Of a stretch of 52,698 nucleotides of DNA, positions 41,539-50,592 are shown in pieces. A program made the position numbers and the translations under genes. Positions within the stretch are counted from its first letter, which is position 1. Each line of letters begins with the position of its first letter. The notes beneath the pieces are model-generated. The model ran no database searches. It was not told the DNA's origin and worked only from the letters and a program-made list of their open reading frames with translations. Source of the DNA: Escherichia sp. E1V33 (GTDB taxonomy: Bacteria > Pseudomonadota > Gammaproteobacteria > Enterobacterales > Enterobacteriaceae). The DNA lies in the NCBI RefSeq assembly GCF_004211955.1, contig NZ_RHJI01000025.1, positions 1 to 52,698 on the forward strand, given 5' to 3'.

Positions 41539-42576
41539 ATGGGGCAACAAAAGCAGCGTAACCGCCGTTGGGTTCTGGCCTCGCGTCCGCATGGCGCACC
41601 GGTTCCGGAAAATTTCCGTCTTGAAGAAGATGAAGTCGCAATACCAGGTGAGGGACAGGTGTTAGTGCGCACAGTTTATCTGTCGCTGGACCCGTATATG
41701 CGCGGACGAATGAGCGATGAACCTTCTTATTCACCGCCAGTTGATATTGGCGGGGTGATGGTCGGCGGTACGGTGAGCCGTGTCGTGGAGTCGAATCATC
41801 CTGATTACCGGCCAGGCGACTGGGTGCTGAGTTACAGCGGTTGGCAGGACTACGACATATCCAGTGGCGATGAACTGGTGAAACTTGGCGATCAGCCAGA
41901 AAATCCTTCGTGGTCGTTGGGGGTACTGGGAATGCCCGGCTTTACGGCTTATATGGGACTGCTGGATATCGGCCAGCCAAAAGAGGGCGAAACGCTGGTG
42001 GTTGCTGCCGCGACCGGCCCGGTTGGCGCAACAGTGGGGCAAATCGGTAAACTGAAAGGCTGTCGCGTGGTGGGTGTCGCAGGCGGCGCGGAAAAATGCC
42101 GCCATGCCACCGAGGTGCTGGGCTTTGATGTTTGCCTTGATCATCGCGCGGATGATTTTGCCGAACAGTTGGCGAACGCGTGCGTGGAAGGCATTGATAT
42201 CTATTATGAAAATGTTGGCGGTAAGGTATTTGATGCGGTGCTGCCTTTACTCAACACATCCGCGCGGATCCCCGTTTGCGGGTTAGTGAGCGGCTATAAT
42301 GCAACGGAATTACCCTCCGGTCCGGATCGTTTACCACTGCTGATGGCCACAGTGCTGAAAAAACGCATTCGTCTGCAAGGATTTATTATTAATCAGGATT
42401 ATGGTCACCGCATCCATGAGTTCCAGCAAGAGATGGGGCAGTGGGTAAAAGAGGGTAAAATTCACTACCGTGAACAAATTACCGACGGTTTAGAGAACGC
42501 TCCACAGACATTTATCGGTCTGCTGAACGGTAAAAACTTCGGCAAGGTAGTGATCCGTGTCGCGGGTGATGACTAA
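41539..42576 (+). CDS. curA: NADPH-dependent curcumin reductase CurA
   Basis: 345 residues from the ATG at 41539 (GGAGAG ribosome-binding site); the open frame reaches 31 codons upstream without conservation. Medium-chain reductase of the leukotriene B4 12-hydroxydehydrogenase type: catalytic domain first, then the Rossmann domain with AAATGPVGATVGQIGKLKG. It reduces curcumin stepwise to tetrahydrocurcumin in vitro; the native substrate is unknown. Confidence 0.95.
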   Translation: MGQQKQRNRRWVLASRPHGAPVPENFRLEEDEVAIPGEGQVLVRTVYLSLDPYMRGRMSDEPSYSPPVDIGGVMVGGTVSRVVESNHPDYRPGDWVLSYSGWQDYDISSGDELVKLGDQPENPSWSLGVLGMPGFTAYMGLLDIGQPKEGETLVVAAATGPVGATVGQIGKLKGCRVVGVAGGAEKCRHATEVLGFDVCLDHRADDFAEQLANACVEGIDIYYENVGGKVFDAVLPLLNTSARIPVCGLVSGYNATELPSGPDRLPLLMATVLKKRIRLQGFIINQDYGHRIHEFQQEMGQWVKEGKIHYREQITDGLENAPQTFIGLLNGKNFGKVVIRVAGDD

Positions 42577-42773
42577 AAATTCAACGGCGGCGTAAAGCCG
42601 CCACAAAAAACCAGGCAAAAATCTTAATACCAGCTTTAATTAACTAACCACATCACTGTTCGACTGCTAATAACAAAAAAGTGATTGGTTGTTAATTATC
42701 TAATTATTACACCAGGTAAACTACTTCTGCCTTGTAGGCAGTGTCGGAAAAAATACACCTTTAAGGAAGTAAA

Positions 42774-43442
42774 ATGCCTGGAACAGAAAAAATGCAGCAT
42801 ATCAGTTTGACCATGCAGGTTGAAAATAACCTGAAGTACCAACTTAGTATTGGCGCACTGAAACCTGGCGAACGGTTGATTACCAAAAATTTGGCGGAGC
42901 AACAGGGTATGAGTATTACACCAGTGCGCGAAGCGTTATTGCGTCTGGTTTCTGTTAATGCGCTATCTGTCACGCCCGCACAAGCCTTTACGGTACCGGA
43001 AGTCGGGGCGGGGCGGTTAGATGAAATCAATCGTATCCGCTACGAACTGGAGTTAATGGCAATCGCTTTAGCAGTTGAAAATATTTCCCCGGAAGGCTTA
43101 GCAGAGCTTCAGTATTTACTCAAGGAATTACAGCAGGCACAAGAAAATGGCGATATGGTACAACTCATTAATACTAATCGCCAATTCCGCTTTGTAATTT
43201 ATCGTTATTCAAAAATGCCCATCCTGTGTGAAATGATTGAACAACTGTGGGTTCGGATGGGGCCAGGGTTACATTATCTTTATGAAGCGGTAAATCCTGA
43301 CGAATTGCGCAATCGTATTGAAATTTATCAGGCTCTACTCGCGGCGTTGCAAGAAAAAGATAAAAAGCAAAGCTGCCATTATCTGGCAGACATTATGAAA
43401 AAGAATATTGCGATTATTAACCAGCAGTATAGTCATGGATGA
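42774..43442 (+). CDS. mcbR: GntR/FadR-type regulator McbR
   Basis: 222 residues, one longer than K-12 McbR, with clear sequence divergence in the C-terminal half. An N-terminal winged helix (LSIGALKPGERLITKNLAEQQGMSITPVREALLRLVS) is followed by an all-helical FadR/FCD effector domain. In K-12 it represses mcbA and thereby limits colanic acid and affects biofilm. The 197-bp upstream gap is AT-rich and carries a small GGCGGC/GCCGCC hairpin after curA. Confidence 0.92.
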   Translation: MPGTEKMQHISLTMQVENNLKYQLSIGALKPGERLITKNLAEQQGMSITPVREALLRLVSVNALSVTPAQAFTVPEVGAGRLDEINRIRYELELMAIALAVENISPEGLAELQYLLKELQQAQENGDMVQLINTNRQFRFVIYRYSKMPILCEMIEQLWVRMGPGLHYLYEAVNPDELRNRIEIYQALLAALQEKDKKQSCHYLADIMKKNIAIINQQYSHG

Positions 43443-43485
43443 TAACGACGAAAAGGTGCCCAGTAATTACCGGGCATCTTGATTT

Positions 43486-45588
43486 TTATTCAAACCGCCA
43501 GGCGAAATTTACTCCAATTCCATAATTACGCCCGGGAGCAGGTTCGTAATATCGACCATTTGATTCATTAACAATTACCGAACCGATATATTCTTTATCA
43601 AATAAATTATCAATACGACCAAATAAATCCACGGTCATATTATGGTAATTATATTTGTATCCGGTAAACACGCCGACAAGGGTATAAGAAGGTGCTTTTG
43701 CCGTGTTTTTATCATCTGCCATGATATCGCCCATATAACGCGCTTCTGTACCTGTATACCAGCCATCTTCCGGTACATAACCTATCGATGCAAAGCCCAT
43801 ATTACGGGCTATTCCTGGCATCCGGTTACCGTTACAATCCTGTTCATTACAAACATTGCTGCGATAGGTCGCATCAAGCCAGGTCCACGACGCTTTTACG
43901 CGAAAATCTCCGGCGAAACGTTGATCCCATGCCAGTTCAGCGCCTTGACGACGGGTCTTTCCAGCATTTTTATATGTGGTACGCCCACCGCTACTGCTAT
44001 CGACAACAATTTCATCATCGGTGTCGGTCTGGAACAATGCGAGACTAAGCAGCCCATCACCAATACGCGTTTTACTGCCGATCTCAATGGTATCGTTGGT
44101 GGATGGTTTTAAACCAAAGTTCATACCGCTTTGCCCATCAGCGCGATAAGACAGCTCATTAATCGTCGGCGTTTCAAAACCACGCCCGGCTGCCAGATAG
44201 ATATTCCAGGCATCGGTCATTGCATATTTTAACGATCCGGCAGGTAGCCATTTGTGATAACTGGCGTCACCGCTGTCATCGCCGTTACCCGGAGTAACGT
44301 AACGATCGTTGGAATCAAACCACACGGAGCTGTAGCGCACGCCAGCATCCAGCGACAGTTTTTCGCTCAGCTGCCACTGCGTCTGTAAATAGGGATCGAC
44401 GTTCCACATCAGATTGCGTTCGTCGCGACGCAACTCACCTTTTTGCCCGTATTCCGGCACGCCGCTATTCAGGCGGTAGTTATTGTAGCCCTTGCGGTTT
44501 TCTCTCATGTTTTCGTAGTTCAGACCGGTGGTGAACGTGACTGGAACGCCCAGTTCACCTCGGTGTGTCCAGCGACTGTCTATCCCCTGGTAATGGCGTT
44601 GTAGAGTAATCACGCCACCCGCGTGTGACGGGTTAAGTTGTGGTGCCATCGGGATTGACTGGTACTGGGTCGTTTCTCGCTCTCCGGCATACATCATTAC
44701 ACTCATATCATCTTGCGCGCTCAGGCTACGCTCATAACGCAAGCCAGCCTGAGTTTGCTTGATGGTTTTTCGCGTGTCGTACTGTTCAGCGCGTGGCGCT
44801 TGTTGTGGATTCGCCTTCCATTCTGCTTCGGTTAATCCACCAGGATCATCTGCTTTTATATCCACACTATTGAAAATCAGGCTTAATTTGCTGGCGTCAT
44901 CAATGCGTATGCCCAGTTTGGCATTGGCTAAATTTTTCTGTGCGCCACTATGGTCACGGTAGCCGTGGGTCGTAAAGCGCGTGGTTGAGACGGTGTAATC
45001 AACATCGCCAGGCTGTGTACCGTCGCCCATTGCGCCCGTTGCTTTCAGCCCATAGCGCCAGCTGCCAAAACTGCCGTAGTAACTGCTGGCTTCAATGATT
45101 GGTGGCTGTTGCCCGGTCTGGGTGGTGACATTCATTACCCCGCCAGACGCGTTGCCATACAGGGCTGAGAAGGGGCCACGCAGCACTTCTACATTTTGCA
45201 CACTGCTTAAATCGATGTTGGATGTTTGCCCTTGTCCGTCGGGCATGGTGGCGGGAATACCGTCTACATACAGGCGAATACCGCGAATTCCGTAAGTGGA
45301 GCGGGAGCCAAATCCGCGAATCGACAGCTGTAAATCTTGCGCATAGTTCTGCCGGTTTTGTACCTGCAAACCAGGCACGCTGGTCAGAGATTCAGACAAG
45401 TTGATGCGCGGTGTTGCCAGGCGCATCTCCTCGCCATCCACCACGCTTACTGCTGCTGGCGTATCCAGCTCGGAAACCACCTGCGGCGCGGCACTGACAA
45501 TCATGGTTTGTTCGTCAGCGGCAAAAACGGCGGGGGAAAGGACAAGCAGCGCGGGCAAAACGGTCTGTCGGACGGAAAAAATCTTCAT
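43486..45588 (-). CDS. yncD: TonB-dependent outer-membrane receptor YncD
   Basis: 700 residues. Sec signal peptide MKIFSVRQTVLPALLVLSPAVFA, the TonB box EQTMIVSAAP region, a plug domain (residues about 40-155 with SIRGFGSRSTYGIRGIRLYVDG and VEVLRGPFSALYGNASGG), then the 22-strand barrel ending in Phe-Glu after AWRFE. In K-12 it is an iron-regulated receptor whose ligand is not settled, reported as phage T1-like receptor in some work. It converges on mcbR and is divergent from yncE. Confidence 0.95.
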   Translation of the reverse strand: MKIFSVRQTVLPALLVLSPAVFAADEQTMIVSAAPQVVSELDTPAAVSVVDGEEMRLATPRINLSESLTSVPGLQVQNRQNYAQDLQLSIRGFGSRSTYGIRGIRLYVDGIPATMPDGQGQTSNIDLSSVQNVEVLRGPFSALYGNASGGVMNVTTQTGQQPPIIEASSYYGSFGSWRYGLKATGAMGDGTQPGDVDYTVSTTRFTTHGYRDHSGAQKNLANAKLGIRIDDASKLSLIFNSVDIKADDPGGLTEAEWKANPQQAPRAEQYDTRKTIKQTQAGLRYERSLSAQDDMSVMMYAGERETTQYQSIPMAPQLNPSHAGGVITLQRHYQGIDSRWTHRGELGVPVTFTTGLNYENMRENRKGYNNYRLNSGVPEYGQKGELRRDERNLMWNVDPYLQTQWQLSEKLSLDAGVRYSSVWFDSNDRYVTPGNGDDSGDASYHKWLPAGSLKYAMTDAWNIYLAAGRGFETPTINELSYRADGQSGMNFGLKPSTNDTIEIGSKTRIGDGLLSLALFQTDTDDEIVVDSSSGGRTTYKNAGKTRRQGAELAWDQRFAGDFRVKASWTWLDATYRSNVCNEQDCNGNRMPGIARNMGFASIGYVPEDGWYTGTEARYMGDIMADDKNTAKAPSYTLVGVFTGYKYNYHNMTVDLFGRIDNLFDKEYIGSVIVNESNGRYYEPAPGRNYGIGVNFAWRFE

Positions 45589-45726
45589 GAAAAAAGCCAG
45601 GTTAAGAATGGGAAAACGCCGTCATGGTAATAAAATTGTAAATTTATGGAAAACGAAACGGCACAATACGTTAAGTGTTTGAGAAAATTGTAGTCGTAAC
45701 GGCAAGAAATGCTCCACATTTGAGAA

Positions 45727-45745
45727 AATAATGATTACCATTCCC
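45727..45745. promoter_or_regulatory. Fur box between yncD and yncE
   Basis: AATAATGATTACCATTCCC matches 14 of 19 bases of the Fur consensus GATAATGATAATCATTATC. It sits in the 241-bp divergent gap of yncD and yncE, both of which are iron-responsive in K-12. Confidence 0.65.
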
Positions 45746-45829
45746 ATTTATAACAAGAGCGTAACGAAGATTACGCTCAGTGAAGCACTGTGAAGCAGCA
45801 AAAATATCGGTTCATTAAAGGGAGTCGTC

Positions 45830-46891
45830 ATGCATTTACGTCATCTGTTTTCATCGCGCCTGCGTGGTTCATTACTGTTAGGTTCATTGCTCGTTGCTTC
45901 ATCATTTAGTACGCAGGCCGCAGAAGAAATGCTGCGTAAAGCGGTAGGTAAAGGTGCCTACGAAATGGCTTATAGCCAGCAGGAGAACGCGCTGTGGCTT
46001 GCTACTTCGCAAAGCCGCAAACTGGATAAAGGTGGCGTAGTTTATCGTCTCGATCCAGTCACTCTGGAAGTGACTCAGGCGATCCATAACGATCTCAAGC
46101 CGTTTGGCGCTACCATTAACAACGCTACTCAAACATTGTGGTTTGGTAACACGGTAAATAGCGCGGTTACGGCGATTGATGCCAAAACGGGAGCGGTGAA
46201 AGGGCGCCTGGTGCTGGATGATCGTAAGCGTACGGAAGAGGTGCGCCCGCTGCAACCGCGTGAGCTGGTCGCAGACGATGCCACAAACACCGTTTACATC
46301 AGTGGTATTGGTAAAGAGAGCGTGATTTGGGTCGTTGATGGCGAAAATATCAAACTGAAAACCGCCATCCAGAACACTGGTAAAATGAGCACCGGTCTGG
46401 CGCTGGATAGTAAAGGCAAACGTCTCTACACCACTAACGCTGACGGCGAATTGATTACCATCGACACCGCCGACAATAAAATCCTCAGCCGTAAAAAGCT
46501 TCTGGATGACGGCAAAGAGCACTTCTTTATCAACATCAGCCTTGATACCGCCAACCAGCGTGCATTTATCACTGACTCTAAAGCGGCAGAAGTGTTAGTG
46601 GTCGATACCCGTGATGGCAATATTCTGGCGAAGGTTGCGGCACCGGAATCACTGGCTGTGCTGTTTAACCCCGCGCGTAATGAAGCCTATGTGACTCATC
46701 GTCAGGCAGGTAAAGTTAGCGTGATTGACGCGAAAACCTACAAGGTAGTTAAAACGTTCGATACGCCGACTCATCCGAACAGTCTGGCTCTTTCTGCCGA
46801 TGGTAAAACGCTGTATGTCAGTGTGAAACAAAAATCCACTAAACAGCAGGAAGCTACCCAGCCAGACGATGTGATTCGTATAGCGCTGTAA
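45830..46891 (+). CDS. yncE: Periplasmic beta-propeller protein YncE
   Basis: 353 residues with a Sec signal peptide (MHLRHLFSSRLRGSLLLGSL... cleaved near STQA-AEEM). The rest is a seven-bladed YVTN/cytochrome d1-like propeller, with repeats such as AVTAIDAKTGAVKG, LITIDTADNKIL and VLVVDTRDGNIL. The K-12 protein is Fur-repressed and binds single-stranded DNA in vitro; its role is unknown. GGGAG ribosome-binding site; a REP unit and a terminator follow. Confidence 0.94.
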   Translation: MHLRHLFSSRLRGSLLLGSLLVASSFSTQAAEEMLRKAVGKGAYEMAYSQQENALWLATSQSRKLDKGGVVYRLDPVTLEVTQAIHNDLKPFGATINNATQTLWFGNTVNSAVTAIDAKTGAVKGRLVLDDRKRTEEVRPLQPRELVADDATNTVYISGIGKESVIWVVDGENIKLKTAIQNTGKMSTGLALDSKGKRLYTTNADGELITIDTADNKILSRKKLLDDGKEHFFINISLDTANQRAFITDSKAAEVLVVDTRDGNILAKVAAPESLAVLFNPARNEAYVTHRQAGKVSVIDAKTYKVVKTFDTPTHPNSLALSADGKTLYVSVKQKSTKQQEATQPDDVIRIAL

Positions 46892-46915
46892 TAGACATGG
46901 GGGAGTTTGTCTTTC

Positions 46916-46950
46916 GTAGGCCAGATAAGGCGCTTGCGCCGCATCCGGCA
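46916..46950. repeat. REP element between yncE and ansP
   Basis: GTAGGCCAGATAAGGCGCTT and GCGCCGCATCCGGCA form the imperfect palindrome typical of enterobacterial REP/BIME units. Confidence 0.85.
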
Positions 46951-46980
46951 CGAACAAAGAGCACCTCGTCAGCAATATGA

Positions 46981-47010
46981 ATTTGCCCGGCTCGTAGCCG
47001 GGCAATTTTG
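46981..47010. terminator. Terminator between convergent yncE and ansP
   Basis: TTGCCCGGCT (46983-46992) and AGCCGGGCAA (46996-47005) form a perfect 10-bp stem with a 3-base loop and four T residues on the plus strand. It is stronger for yncE than for ansP. Confidence 0.85.
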
Positions 47011-47013
47011 CAA

Positions 47014-48513
47014 TTAACTCGCCGTTTCAGGCTTAAATGCAATATCCTGTTTTTCTTTATCTACTTCGACTACGGGCGCAGTGCTGTGAATTTCGGCAAC
47101 GCGTTTGCGCACACCAAACCAGCCTATAACCAGCAGAATACCGATAATCGGCAGCGCCGCGATGGTATAAGTCCCGTTCGGGTAATCGAACGCCATCAGC
47201 ACTAGCACGCACAGCAAAAACAGTAGCGTCAGCCACGACGTAAAGGGCGCGCCTGGGAGTTTAAAACTGACATCCGCCGCTTTACCTTCTTTAATGGCCT
47301 TACGCAGGCGCATCTGGCAAACAATGATAAACGCCCATGAAGCGATGATTCCCAGCGACGCGAAGTTCAACACAATCTCAAATACGCGCGACGGCACCAG
47401 ATAGTTGAGGAATACGCCAACGACATAAACGACCAGCGTCGCCAGGATCCCAGCATACGGAACATGCTGGCGACTCATTTTCGCCATAAAACTCGGTGCG
47501 GAACCGCCCATCGCCATCGAGCGCAGAATACGCCCGGTGCAGTACAGACCCGAGTTCAGGCTGGAGAGCGCAGCGGTCAGCACCACAATGTTCATAATAC
47601 TGCCAATGTAAGGCACACCCAGTTTGGAAAAGAACGTCACAAACGGACTTTGCCCAGCCTGATACGCGCTCCACGGCAATAACATAACCAGCAACACCAC
47701 GGAGCCGACGTAAAACAGGCCAATACGCCAAATCACACTGTTAATCGCTTTAGGCACCATAGTCTGCGGATCCTTACATTCCCCAGCGGCAGTGCCTACC
47801 ATCTCAATGGAAGCAAAAGCAAACACTACGCCCTGAATCAACACCAAAGCAGGCAGCAGACCGTGCGGGAAGAATCCGCCATTATCGGTAATTAAGTGAA
47901 AGCCAGTCGCGTTGCCATCCAGCGGTTGACCGCTACCGAGAAACACCGTACCTACCACCAGGAAAGTAACAATGGCGAGTACTTTAATGAGCGCAAACCA
48001 GAACTCCATCTCGGCGAACCATTTCACGCCGATCATGTTCATTGTGCCAACGATAGTCAGCGCGGCAAGCGCAAACACCCACTGCGGTACACCACCAAAT
48101 GCGCCCCAGTAATGCATATACAGTGCGACGGCGGTGATATCGACAATCCCGGTCATCGCCCAGTTGATGAAGTACATCCAACCGGCAACATAAGCGGCTT
48201 TCTCACCCAGAAACTCACGGGCATAGGAGACAAAGCTGCCACTGGAAGGGCGATGCAATACCAGCTCACCCAACGCGCGCAGAATAAAAAACGAAAACAG
48301 GCCGCAGATTAAATAGACCAGTGCCAGCGCCGGCCCCGCCATTTGCAGTCGGGCTCCCGCGCCTAAAAACAAACCAGTACCAATCGCACCGCCAATGGCG
48401 ATCATCTGCACCTGACGATTGCCCATTGCTTTGTGATATCCCTCTTCGTGGGCATTAAGCCAGCGGCGTTTCGCAGCGTGTTGCTCTGAAGTGTCGGTGT
48501 TGTGTTTACTCAT
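47014..48513 (-). CDS. ansP: L-asparagine permease AnsP
   Basis: 499 residues from the ATG at 48513 (GGGAGCG ribosome-binding site), the K-12 start; 29 further upstream codons are open but unconserved. AAT/APC family with twelve membrane segments, GGAIGTGLFLGAG in TM1 and SSGSFVSYAREFLG in the first long loop. It imports L-asparagine with protons across the inner membrane. It is the last gene recognised as K-12 core before the accessory island. Confidence 0.96.
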   Translation of the reverse strand: MSKHNTDTSEQHAAKRRWLNAHEEGYHKAMGNRQVQMIAIGGAIGTGLFLGAGARLQMAGPALALVYLICGLFSFFILRALGELVLHRPSSGSFVSYAREFLGEKAAYVAGWMYFINWAMTGIVDITAVALYMHYWGAFGGVPQWVFALAALTIVGTMNMIGVKWFAEMEFWFALIKVLAIVTFLVVGTVFLGSGQPLDGNATGFHLITDNGGFFPHGLLPALVLIQGVVFAFASIEMVGTAAGECKDPQTMVPKAINSVIWRIGLFYVGSVVLLVMLLPWSAYQAGQSPFVTFFSKLGVPYIGSIMNIVVLTAALSSLNSGLYCTGRILRSMAMGGSAPSFMAKMSRQHVPYAGILATLVVYVVGVFLNYLVPSRVFEIVLNFASLGIIASWAFIIVCQMRLRKAIKEGKAADVSFKLPGAPFTSWLTLLFLLCVLVLMAFDYPNGTYTIAALPIIGILLVIGWFGVRKRVAEIHSTAPVVEVDKEKQDIAFKPETAS

Positions 48514-49487
48514 TGCGCTCCCTGATTGCTTTAATGAAAAAAGTCTTTTATGTCGCCATGAACAATGTTTATTCATCCTGGCGATGACAAGATTCACCAT
48601 TATTCTTTATGGGTATAACTGTCGGCGCAGAATCCTACCTTTTATCGTGTAACGATGCAAAATAATCCCACTATAAATGTGAGGGGATAAAGGCGGCTGG
48701 CGACAAAATAGCAACCTGATGAAATTATGACGGAAACAACCACTATTGGTTCGATGATACTCGACTGTCGCCGACTCTTTAGCCAATCGTTTGTCGCTCT
48801 GAGCGCAAGTGGTTGCAGTGGACACTGGTGTGGTTGGTTTTCGCTGATTATCATTGAATAGTGAGGGACCAGCGCATGAGAGGTTTCAGGGGTAATACGC
48901 CAAATACCAATACAATTGCTGATTAGAAATGCCAGTTGTCGAGGTCACAGAAAGTGCAAAAAATGTAAAAGTGATATCGGGTGACAATTGTGCTATTGCC
49001 CAGCAGAAATTTTTTAAATTAGTACTGTTCCAGGGGCATTACAAACCTTAAAACATTACTTCAATATAATTAATGTGTATATCATTCTTGATATTAATTT
49101 ATGAAGTGAATTTGATATATTCCGAATTCTTAATTTACATTACTAATGTATGGGGCATAACGTTAAGATGGCTATGTGCAGATTAAGATATCAGGGTGGG
49201 GCGGTAGCGTTTACAGATATTAATTAATTGATGAGAGCTATGTTATCCACACAATCATTTACATCAGCTATTGATATTGAAGATAGATAAATAAATATGC
49301 TGAGAATTAATGTTAAGGAATCGTAATGGGAAACTTTGATAACTTGCTTTGATTTCATTCTCTATGAAGATGATGTCATCAACACTGCATAAAGTGGAAA
49401 TGTTGAACATCAAAGAGAACCCTATTTAATAAATAATAACAGAGCGTTTGTGGTTATCTGAAAAATATTATTTCCAGGAGGACGGAT
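48514..49487. other. AT-rich stretch at the core/island boundary, no convincing gene
   Basis: 974 bases. The first part is the ansP promoter region; beyond about 48900 composition turns markedly AT-rich. A 40-codon frame (48929-49051, MPVVEVTESAKNVKVISGDN... with a poor ribosome-binding site) is the best candidate but unsupported. No yncG (glutathione S-transferase-like) gene is found here, although K-12 has yncG-yncH-rhsE at this place. The end of the stretch is the leader of the metallopeptidase gene. Confidence 0.6.
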
Positions 49488-50018
49488 ATGTCATTAAGGA
49501 GAATGACATCTGGTGAATTAACATTGGCCAGATCGATTTTTGAAAATACAATTGATTATAGTAAGGTATGGATCCACAATGAAAAATATTTGCCGGGTCA
49601 AGGGGAAAGAACAGCGATGACCCCAAACGGGGAAATGTATTATCCTGATGCTGTTTATAGTTCAGATTTTTCATCGCAAGCAATGCCTGGTTATCGTGAA
49701 ACAGTAGCAGGTGCTTCTCACTTGTTTATTCATGAAATGATGCATGTTTGGCAATATCAGAAAGGGTATTCAGTTAAGTTGCGTGGTTTATTTTCCTGGG
49801 CGGTAAATTATCATTACGATCTTAATTTACAGTCAATATCTTCTTATTCCATGGAACAACAAGCATCTATAGTTGCTGATTATTGGCTATTGATTAACTA
49901 TGGACTGGTAGCTGATTTGGTAAATGTTAACTATGTAGGTGATACAACTGAATCAGTGGACACTCTATCGAAAAAATACAAAAAGGTGCTTAATTTATTT
50001 CCTGCAGGCGTCATATGA
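49488..50018 (+). CDS. Free-standing zinc metallopeptidase domain, probable type VI effector
   Basis: 176 residues, no signal peptide, with a strong AGGAGG ribosome-binding site (49476-49481). The gluzincin motif HEMMH is at residues 82-86 (FIHEMMHVWQY), and Glu123 in SMEQQASIVADY is the likely third zinc ligand. The segment TAMTPNGEMYYPD (42-54) belongs to the same family as the C-terminal peptidase domain of some VgrG and Rhs proteins (as in Pseudomonas VgrG2b); databases often label such proteins Rhs-related. Here the domain stands alone. Base composition is AT-rich, unlike the core. With the overlapping lipoprotein next to vgrG it is inferred to be a secreted antibacterial toxin acting in the periplasm. 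Confidence 0.82.
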   Translation: MSLRRMTSGELTLARSIFENTIDYSKVWIHNEKYLPGQGERTAMTPNGEMYYPDAVYSSDFSSQAMPGYRETVAGASHLFIHEMMHVWQYQKGYSVKLRGLFSWAVNYHYDLNLQSISSYSMEQQASIVADYWLLINYGLVADLVNVNYVGDTTESVDTLSKKYKKVLNLFPAGVI

Positions 50019-50371
50019 AGAGATTCTTTTTGTTTCTCTTTTTGTCGGGATGCACTGTTGGTGATTATGTTCGCCCATTGTTACCCGGTAATGTATATTT
50101 ACAAGACGGACGGGTTTGTTCAAAACCAGACGATGGGAATATTATTTCAAATTATATTTTATATGAAGGTGAATATGGCAATGAAATAAAACTGAAAAGA
50201 GTGACAGGTCAGTTTGAACCCGTATGTATTGACATAAGTGAGCTATCTTCAGATGTTATTTATATCGGAAATTATATGCTCTCTTCCGGAAGTAAAAAAG
50301 AATACTATGGTTTTAGCATAATTAGATCCGGAGAACGTATTTTAAGACTTGATGATAATCATATCAAATAA
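50015..50371 (+). CDS. Small lipoprotein, probable immunity to the metallopeptidase
   Basis: 118 residues. A very short lipoprotein signal, MKRFFLFLFLSGC, has lipobox LSGC with lipidated Cys13; Thr at +2 predicts outer-membrane sorting, so the mature domain faces the periplasm. Cys35 and Cys71 could form a disulfide. The start overlaps the peptidase stop by four bases (ATGA), the usual arrangement of effector/immunity pairs, which keeps synthesis coupled. I do not recognise the fold; it resembles proteins named putative T6SS immunity periplasmic lipoprotein. Specific neutralisation of the upstream peptidase is inference. Confidence 0.75.
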   Translation: MKRFFLFLFLSGCTVGDYVRPLLPGNVYLQDGRVCSKPDDGNIISNYILYEGEYGNEIKLKRVTGQFEPVCIDISELSSDVIYIGNYMLSSGSKKEYYGFSIIRSGERILRLDDNHIK

Positions 50372-50592
50372 CAAATTAAATAATTTTATTAGTTTTATTA
50401 ATGTGCTTTAGGTGAATATTTTCACCAGGTTAACATGACGGTGCATTCTTCAAGGCATATATGGTTGATAGTATCTTCAGCAGCACGCATAAGTATTGAG
50501 ATGTCTTATGCCGGCTACGAATATATTGCATATTTTATTCTCTGTAAGATTTCTTATTAGCACTTGGCCATTTCTAGTTAAAAGGATTAATT
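50372..50592. other. AT-rich gap before vgrG
   Basis: 221 bases without a gene. It likely contains the vgrG promoter; an AAAGGATTAATT ribosome-binding site precedes vgrG. No clear terminator for the effector/immunity pair is seen. Confidence 0.5.

Noticed and set aside
48607-48854. Short minus-strand frames upstream of ansP
   Set aside because: No ribosome-binding site, low complexity, and they lie in the ansP leader.
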